Assembly: GCA_964577195.1 (NCBI GenBank)
Contig: CAZNYF010000107.1
Location: 1 to 10,203, forward strand
DNA length: 10,203 nt
Origin: HyVt-560 sp964577195
GTDB lineage: Bacteria > Pseudomonadota > Gammaproteobacteria > UWMA-0217
Direction: 5' to 3'
Shown: positions 5,957 through 10,203 of the stretch, piece after piece
Position numbering within the stretch: the first letter of the stretch is position 1
Layout: each line of letters begins with the position of its first letter
Translations under genes and position numbers: made by a program
Notes under the pieces: model-generated
Told to the model about the DNA's origin: nothing
The model's database searches: none
What the model saw: only the letters and a program-made list of their open reading frames with translations

Positions 5957-7136
5957 AAAATTATTGTTCGCTGCGTTGAGCATGGCGTTGATTCAACCAG
6001 TAATGGCCGCTCAATGGCGCGGCAATGTCGCAATGGAAGGCCGCTTTTTTCCCAACGATGCGTTATATGCTCAGCAGGAGGATACTTTTCCCTCCATCTC
6101 GCTGGAAGTCGAATATAGCCGCAAGTTTGGAAAGTCTGGCAATACATTCACCATCACGCCGTTCGCCAGAATTGATGACTTCGATGAGGAAAGGACGCAT
6201 GTGGATTTTCGCGAGTTCAAATTGCACCTTTCCAAAAATGATTGGGAATGGCAGCTTGGCTTGATTAAGGTTTTCTGGGGGGTGACCGAGACACAGCATC
6301 TGGTTGATATCATTAATCAAACCGATCAGGTCGAGAATATTGATGGCGAGGATAAGCTTGGCCAACCTGCGATTCATGCAACCTGGTATCCAGACTGGGG
6401 CACGATGGAATTTTTCGTCCTGCCGGGTTTTCGTGAACGCACTTTTCCCGGTGTACATGGAAGACTCCGAGGTCAGTTACCGGTGGATACAGACAATCCG
6501 AGCTACGAATCCAGCGATGAGGAACAACATGTCGATTTCGCTCTGCGTGCTGCTGGCACGGTGATGGATGACTGGGACGTTGGGCTATCTTTGTTTTCTG
6601 GCACCAGCCGCAATCCGCAGCTGATTTTGGATACCAGCCAAGTTCGACCCCGCTTGATTCCTCGCTATAACCAGCTCGATCAAGTCGGTCTGGATGTTCA
6701 AGCAACACTCGAAAACTGGCTGTGGAAAATGGAAGCAGTGTATCGGGATGAGGCGAAAGAGTCGTACTCAGCCGCAGCGGGAGGATTCGAATATTCATTT
6801 TACGGCCTAGCCGGTGGACAATCTGATCTTGGCGTATTGATGGAGTACCACACGGACAGTCGCGGAGAAGATGCCACCAGCCCTTTCCAAAATGATCTCT
6901 TTATCGGTGGTCGCTGGACGATGAACGATGCTCAAAGCACCGATCTACTCGCAGGCGCGATTTTAGACCTGGACTACGACACGCGCTCATTTCGAATTGA
7001 AAGCAGTCGCCGCATTGGTCAAAACTGGAAGATTACTGCCGAGCTACAAATTTTTGATCGTATCGACTCCCGAGATTTGCAGTTCCCACTGCGCAACGAC
7101 GACTTCGCATTAATCGAACTGGCTCGTTATTTCTAG
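5943..7136 (+). CDS. Outer-membrane beta-barrel protein (DUF1302/porin-like)
   Basis: About 397 residues. The chosen GTG start (5943) gives a clean signal peptide: TIYKK, a hydrophobic stretch LLFAALSMALI, and cleavage at VMA-A near residue 22. GTG 5937 is equally possible, and ATG 5895 would add 16 residues ahead of the signal peptide. The gene overlaps the preceding one by 14 bases. The mature part consists of alternating polar/aromatic strands (for example GNTFTITPFARID, WEWQLGLIKVFWGVTE, WKITAELQIFDRI) and ends in phenylalanine (LIELARYF), the usual C-terminal signal for outer-membrane barrel insertion. The type resembles DUF1302-like barrels found near RND/MMPL exporters, but the exact family was not verified. 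It is probably the outer-membrane end or acceptor of the export route. No clear terminator follows. Confidence 0.75.
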   Translation: MTIYKKLLFAALSMALIQPVMAAQWRGNVAMEGRFFPNDALYAQQEDTFPSISLEVEYSRKFGKSGNTFTITPFARIDDFDEERTHVDFREFKLHLSKNDWEWQLGLIKVFWGVTETQHLVDIINQTDQVENIDGEDKLGQPAIHATWYPDWGTMEFFVLPGFRERTFPGVHGRLRGQLPVDTDNPSYESSDEEQHVDFALRAAGTVMDDWDVGLSLFSGTSRNPQLILDTSQVRPRLIPRYNQLDQVGLDVQATLENWLWKMEAVYRDEAKESYSAAAGGFEYSFYGLAGGQSDLGVLMEYHTDSRGEDATSPFQNDLFIGGRWTMNDAQSTDLLAGAILDLDYDTRSFRIESSRRIGQNWKITAELQIFDRIDSRDLQFPLRNDDFALIELARYF

Positions 7137-7168
7137 TATTCTCAGGCTTTGAATTTTCTGGATTGGCT

Positions 7169-7819
7169 ATGTCCGACCATAAGACACAATTCCTGCAACT
7201 CGCAATACAGCGCGGCGTTCTAAAATTTGGCGAGTTCACACTAAAGTCCGGACGAGTCAGCCCCTATTTCTTTAATGCAGGGTTATTCGATCAAGGCAGC
7301 GATCTCGCCAAATTGGGCGAATACTACGCTGCAACCATCATAGAATCAGGCGTACAGTTCGATATCTTGTTTGGGCCTGCTTATAAGGGGATTCCCATCG
7401 CTGCAGTCACCGCAGCAGCTTTGTACACTCGGCATGGGATTGACACCGCATACGCATTCAATCGCAAAGAAGCCAAGTCTCACGGGGAAGGCGGCTCCAT
7501 CGTAGGACGAGCACTTTCAGGACGAGTGCTGATCATAGATGATGTAATCACTGCTGGAACTGCCATCAGAGAATCAGTAGATATTATTCGGGCCGCAGAT
7601 GCATCGCTCTCGGGAGTTTTGATTGCGCTAGACCGTCAGGAAATAGGCAAAGGCAAAATTTCAGCGGTCCAGGAGGTTGAAAGCGGGTTTGATGTGCCCG
7701 TCATCTCTATCGCTACGGTATCTGATTTAAATCAGCTACTTAAAGTGCAAAACAAAGACTCCGATGAAAACCTGGTAGAGCGCATGGATGCTTACCAATC
7801 ACGATTTGGTGTACTGTAG
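7169..7819 (+). CDS. pyrE: Orotate phosphoribosyltransferase
   Basis: This enzyme joins orotate to PRPP to give OMP, the fifth step of pyrimidine synthesis. The 216-residue protein is of normal length (E. coli PyrE is 213). Residues 26-36 (KSGRVSPYFFN) form the N-terminal substrate region and AYKG is at 71-74. The flexible catalytic loop NRKEAKSHGEGG is at 98-109, and the PRPP-binding motif VLIIDDVITAGTA is at 120-132. All are intact. ATG 7169 is preferred; an in-frame TTG two codons upstream (7163) is possible but unneeded. It starts 32 bases after the barrel gene in the same direction with no visible terminator between, so read-through from the exporter operon is possible. A dedicated promoter was not identified. 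Confidence 0.97.
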   Translation: MSDHKTQFLQLAIQRGVLKFGEFTLKSGRVSPYFFNAGLFDQGSDLAKLGEYYAATIIESGVQFDILFGPAYKGIPIAAVTAAALYTRHGIDTAYAFNRKEAKSHGEGGSIVGRALSGRVLIIDDVITAGTAIRESVDIIRAADASLSGVLIALDRQEIGKGKISAVQEVESGFDVPVISIATVSDLNQLLKVQNKDSDENLVERMDAYQSRFGVL

Positions 7820-7838
7820 AGTGCTTGTAAATTAGACT

Positions 7839-7866
7839 TTGTGACCGAATCGGTAAGATTTATTCT
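7839..7866 (+). promoter_or_regulatory. Candidate promoter of the DUF4124 gene
   Basis: TTGTGA (7839-7844), a 16-base spacer and TATTCT (7861-7866) lie just upstream of ATG 7889. The spacer begins with ACCGAATCGGT (7844-7854), an inverted repeat of ACCGA around one base, which could be a binding site. Both boxes are below consensus. Confidence 0.35.
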
Positions 7867-7888
7867 CAGGATATGAGTTAATAGCATT

Positions 7889-8509
7889 ATGCGACTTCAA
7901 TATACAAACGCACCAATTCGGGTTTTGCTACTAATGCTCGTTAGCCTGCCAACATTGGCCGGTGTGTATCAGTGGACTGACTCATCTGGCGAAATACACT
8001 ATAGCGATCAAGTGCCTCCCGAAAACGCGAGGCAAGGTCACAACAAGCTCAATGAATATGGGCAAACGGTCGAAAAAATCGGTGCCCAGAGAACTCCCGC
8101 ACAGATTCAACTAGATAACGAACTCGCTGCCATTGCCGCAGAGAAGCAACGCCAACGCCAATTGCAATCCTCAAAAGACCGCGCGTTGATTGTCACCTTT
8201 AGCGATGTAGCGCAGCTAGACAAACTGCGAGATGAACGGATACGTCTACTGAACGCTACAATTCGACTAACCAAAAACAAGGTACATAAAATAGAGCTGC
8301 TGCTTGAAGAGGCTGAGAATCGCCAGATTCAGTACACTTCAAGAAATCGAACACCTCCTAAGCAACTCGGTATTAACGTTCGTCAATACGAGCGACAACT
8401 CGCTAATCACTACAATCAAAACGCATTAAACATACAGCGTAAGCAAAAAATTATCAGTAAATTTGCCGTGGATAGAATCCGATTTCTAGAGCTAAAAGCT
8501 CGCAATTAG
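7889..8509 (+). CDS. DUF4124 domain-containing secreted coiled-coil protein
   Basis: A 206-residue protein with a signal peptide (about 1-24, hydrophobic RVLLLMLVSLPTLA). A DUF4124 domain follows directly: VYQWTDSSGEIHYSDQVPP at about 26-44, a small beta unit found at the start of many gammaproteobacterial periplasmic proteins. The rest is rich in Lys, Arg, Gln, Glu and Leu and is predicted helical or coiled-coil (about 70-205). The biochemical function of DUF4124 proteins is not established. Its place between pyrE and argB resembles the conserved order in other gammaproteobacteria, which suggests a vertically inherited chromosomal gene. It converges on argB with 19 bases between stop codons. 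The GAGCT-AAA-AGCTC hairpin at 8489-8501 is short and has no T tract. Confidence 0.85.
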   Translation: MRLQYTNAPIRVLLLMLVSLPTLAGVYQWTDSSGEIHYSDQVPPENARQGHNKLNEYGQTVEKIGAQRTPAQIQLDNELAAIAAEKQRQRQLQSSKDRALIVTFSDVAQLDKLRDERIRLLNATIRLTKNKVHKIELLLEEAENRQIQYTSRNRTPPKQLGINVRQYERQLANHYNQNALNIQRKQKIISKFAVDRIRFLELKARN

Positions 8510-8528
8510 TACTCCCGCGACTGAGAAG

Positions 8529-9416
8529 CTATCCGTTAACCAGCGTTCCAACACCTTCGTCTGTCAATAGCTCCAGCAACACTGAATGCTGGACCCGACC
8601 ATCGATGATATGCGCAGTTTTCACACCGGCGCGAAGCGCCTCGAGCGCACAGTCAATTTTAGGCAGCATACCGCCATGAATAACGCCCTGCTTAATCAAC
8701 TGATCAACATCATCTGCAGATAACCCTGTGACAAGCTTTCCTTCGTCATCCAGCACGCCTGAAGTATTGGTGAGCAAAATTAATTTCTCTGCTCCCAGAA
8801 CCGAAGCCATTTTACCCGCGACAAGATCCGCATTGATATTTAGCGCATCACCCTCAGGGCTAACACCAATAGGTGCGATTACAGGTATGAATTCCCCAGA
8901 ATCCAGCGTCTTCACTACTGCAGGATCAATCTTAGTCACTTCGCCCACATGGCCAAGATCAATAATTTCATTCCCTGAGGGCGCATCAGAATCCTCTTTT
9001 ATTTCGAGTCGTTTTGCGCTGATCAAGCCACCATCTTTTCCAGTCAAACCTACCGCCCGCCCACCGTGTTGGTTGATCAAATTAACAATCTGTTTGTTCA
9101 CCAGACCACCGAGCACCATCTGCACGACATCCATGGTTTCACTGTCAGTGACGCGCATGCCTTTCACAAAGACTGACTCTTTACCCAGCCGCTTTAGCAG
9201 ATCGCCAATTTGAGGCCCTCCACCGTGAACGATCACCGGATTAATTCCTACCTGCTTGAGCAGCACAATGTCGCGCGCGAAACTACTTTGCAACAGCTCA
9301 TCGACCATCGCATTGCCGCCATATTTAACAACAATCGTTTTTCCCGAATAGCGCTGTATATAGGGTAGCGCCTCAACCAGAATTCGTGCTGTATCTACCG
9401 CATTATGCTTACTCAC
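8529..9416 (-). CDS. argB: Acetylglutamate kinase
   Basis: This enzyme phosphorylates N-acetyl-L-glutamate with ATP, the second step of arginine synthesis, in the cytoplasm. The protein has 295 residues. VVKYGGNAM (29-37) and VHGGGPQIGDLLKRLG (63-78) are the phosphate-binding glycine motifs. GMRVTD (86-91) binds substrate, NINADLVAGKMAS (193-205) and ILLTNTSGVLD (213-223) belong to the nucleotide side, and GGMLPK (248-253) holds the late lysine. The N-terminal helix before the first strand (about 5-22) resembles that of arginine-inhibited hexameric enzymes such as that of Pseudomonas aeruginosa, so feedback inhibition by arginine is likely but inferred. The start is GTG at 9414-9416, inside the end of the rhombosortase gene (8-base overlap). 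It is supported by AGGAG at 9423-9427. Confidence 0.97.
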   Translation of the reverse strand: MSKHNAVDTARILVEALPYIQRYSGKTIVVKYGGNAMVDELLQSSFARDIVLLKQVGINPVIVHGGGPQIGDLLKRLGKESVFVKGMRVTDSETMDVVQMVLGGLVNKQIVNLINQHGGRAVGLTGKDGGLISAKRLEIKEDSDAPSGNEIIDLGHVGEVTKIDPAVVKTLDSGEFIPVIAPIGVSPEGDALNINADLVAGKMASVLGAEKLILLTNTSGVLDDEGKLVTGLSADDVDQLIKQGVIHGGMLPKIDCALEALRAGVKTAHIIDGRVQHSVLLELLTDEGVGTLVNG

Positions 9417-10014
9417 TCATCACTCCTGATTTATTGCTGCCGCTCAGCTTGCCCATAACCCAGAACATAGCGAAAGAGACCACACCGCCAATGGCACCAA
9501 ACAAATGTGAGTTAACAACCACTGGCCCACCGGACATCTCGGACGTACCAGGGAGAGAACCCATCCATTGCTCATACATCAGCTTGCCCACAATGGAAAT
9601 AATCAATACCGCTGCAAACTTAAACTCTGTAGCCAATAACCTCAGCCCGCCTGCTAAAAATAATCCATGTAACAATCCAGACAAACCGACATACCAGACT
9701 AAATGCGGATTAAAAAGATAGAGACCACAGGTCACGAATAAACTACTGACCAAAAATATTAGCAGCCATTCATGCTGTTTGAAATCACCATTAAAAAACC
9801 ACCAGACCATGAACAAGCCTGCAAGATTGAGAAACACATGACCCCAGCCTAAATGCACATAGTTTCCCGAGATTAGAAGCCACAAACTTCCCTCTTGAAT
9901 AGCGTATCTGTCATAGCGAAGCTCAACATCAAGCCCCGTTGCCTGAAATGTAATGGCAAGCCCGGCGACAACCACCGGAATCATCCAGGATTTTAAAAAT
10001 GAGAAATTAATCAT
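9409..10014 (-). CDS. rrtA: Rhombosortase (rhomboid-family intramembrane serine protease)
   Basis: A 201-residue polytopic membrane protein. HLGWGHVFLN (54-63) is the rhomboid HxxxxHxxxN element, and VGLSGLLHG (109-117) contains the catalytic serine 112 in the GxSG motif. SHLFGAIGG (169-177) carries the partner histidine 170. The short length and the GLSGLLHG form match the rhombosortase subfamily, which cleaves the C-terminal GlyGly-CTERM anchor of proteins secreted by type II secretion. No GlyGly-CTERM substrate is encoded in this window, which is usual because substrates are scattered. The gene overlaps argB by eight bases and is probably co-transcribed. The ribosome site before ATG 10014 is weak, and no convincing promoter was found in 10015-10115. 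Confidence 0.85.
   Translation of the reverse strand: MINFSFLKSWMIPVVVAGLAITFQATGLDVELRYDRYAIQEGSLWLLISGNYVHLGWGHVFLNLAGLFMVWWFFNGDFKQHEWLLIFLVSSLFVTCGLYLFNPHLVWYVGLSGLLHGLFLAGGLRLLATEFKFAAVLIISIVGKLMYEQWMGSLPGTSEMSGGPVVVNSHLFGAIGGVVSFAMFWVMGKLSGSNKSGVMSE
9423..9427 (-). promoter_or_regulatory. Ribosome-binding site deciding the argB GTG start
   Basis: On the minus strand AGGAG ends six bases before GTG 9416. It lies within the last codons of rrtA, so ribosomes finishing rrtA can pass directly to argB. Confidence 0.85.
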
Positions 10015-10115
10015 GATTCAGTCGAAGTTAAGGTAAACAGTTATAAACTGGGGCTAATATTAGATTCGGTTACTATATAGTGCCTCAACGAAAAGTGGCG
10101 CGTAGCGAGACCGCT

Positions 10116-10203
10116 CCAGATGCACAAGATTCGCGCTACAAGATATAAGAATTTAGTTATTCTAAGTGACTATATCTTGTAGCGCGAAGATTGTGTTATC
10201 TGG
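10116..10203. repeat. Long imperfect inverted repeat reaching the window edge
   Basis: A perfect 18-base stem pairs 10130-10147 with 10171-10188. Pairing continues outward after a two-base mismatch: CACAA (10123-10127) with TTGTG (10191-10195). One base against two is then unpaired, and CCAGAT (10116-10121) pairs with ATCTGG (10198-10203). Inside the loop AGAAT (10148-10152) can pair with ATTCT (10159-10163). The right arm stops only because the window stops, so the element may be longer. It is non-coding and lies behind the rrtA start. It could be a MITE, an insertion-sequence end pair or a folded-DNA recombination site. Confidence 0.8.

Noticed and set aside
6313..6798. Minus-strand open frame of 161 codons opposite the barrel gene
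   Set aside because: No family resemblance, no ribosome site, and the plus strand has a signal peptide and barrel pattern.
8489..8528. Bidirectional terminator between the DUF4124 gene and argB
   Set aside because: The only hairpin (5-bp stem, 3-base loop) lies inside the coding end and has no T tract on either side.
8728..9213. Plus-strand open frame of 161 codons
   Set aside because: Antisense to conserved argB motifs, with low-complexity Ser/Pro composition; a shadow frame.
10116..10203. Integron attC site
   Set aside because: Extrahelical bases are present, but the end sequence GTTATCT does not fit the GTTRRRY core and no partner core was found on the left.
1..10203. CRISPR array, tRNA or rRNA genes
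   Set aside because: I saw no regularly spaced direct repeats, cloverleaf-like sequences or rRNA signature stretches.

Overview
The window reads as a piece of a gammaproteobacterial chromosome. The evidence is an arginine-type ArgB and a PyrE of the Pseudomonas/marine-gammaproteobacterial sort, a DUF4124 protein, a rhombosortase, and envelope genes with Gram-negative export signals. I cannot name the genus. Housekeeping genes fill the right third. The left two thirds look accessory: a toxin-antitoxin module, a gene remnant, and a self-contained envelope operon. A large imperfect inverted repeat sits near each end of the window.

Layout. Positions 1-113 hold a 15-bp-arm inverted repeat just downstream of a leftward phd-doc type toxin-antitoxin pair (antitoxin 494-742, toxin 114-491). 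The 743-979 gap holds a candidate antitoxin operator. It also holds a short leftward reading frame matching, from memory, the N-terminus of RhuM-family proteins, probably a decayed gene. A near-consensus sigma-70 promoter (TTGACA, 17 bp, TATAAA, 937-965) follows, with two copies of a TetR-style operator, and drives a rightward operon to 7136.

That operon encodes six proteins with overlaps or very short gaps: a TetR repressor, an RND/MMPL-type inner-membrane exporter (start corrected to GTG 1741), a CxxC carboxymuconolactone-decarboxylase-family protein, a periplasmic LolA-like protein, a PNPOx-fold flavin-type protein, and an outer-membrane beta-barrel protein. The exporter, periplasmic carrier and barrel could form a path for a hydrophobic molecule from inner to outer membrane. 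The two redox-type cytoplasmic proteins and the repressor suggest response to, or processing of, that molecule. The substrate is unknown. This operon is the best candidate here for a little-described system.

After the operon come pyrE (pyrimidine synthesis) and a secreted DUF4124 coiled-coil protein. Convergent to them is a leftward pair, rrtA (rhombosortase) overlapping argB (arginine synthesis). The last 88 bases (10116-10203) form a long near-palindrome with a perfect 18-bp core stem that runs to the edge of the window and may continue beyond it.
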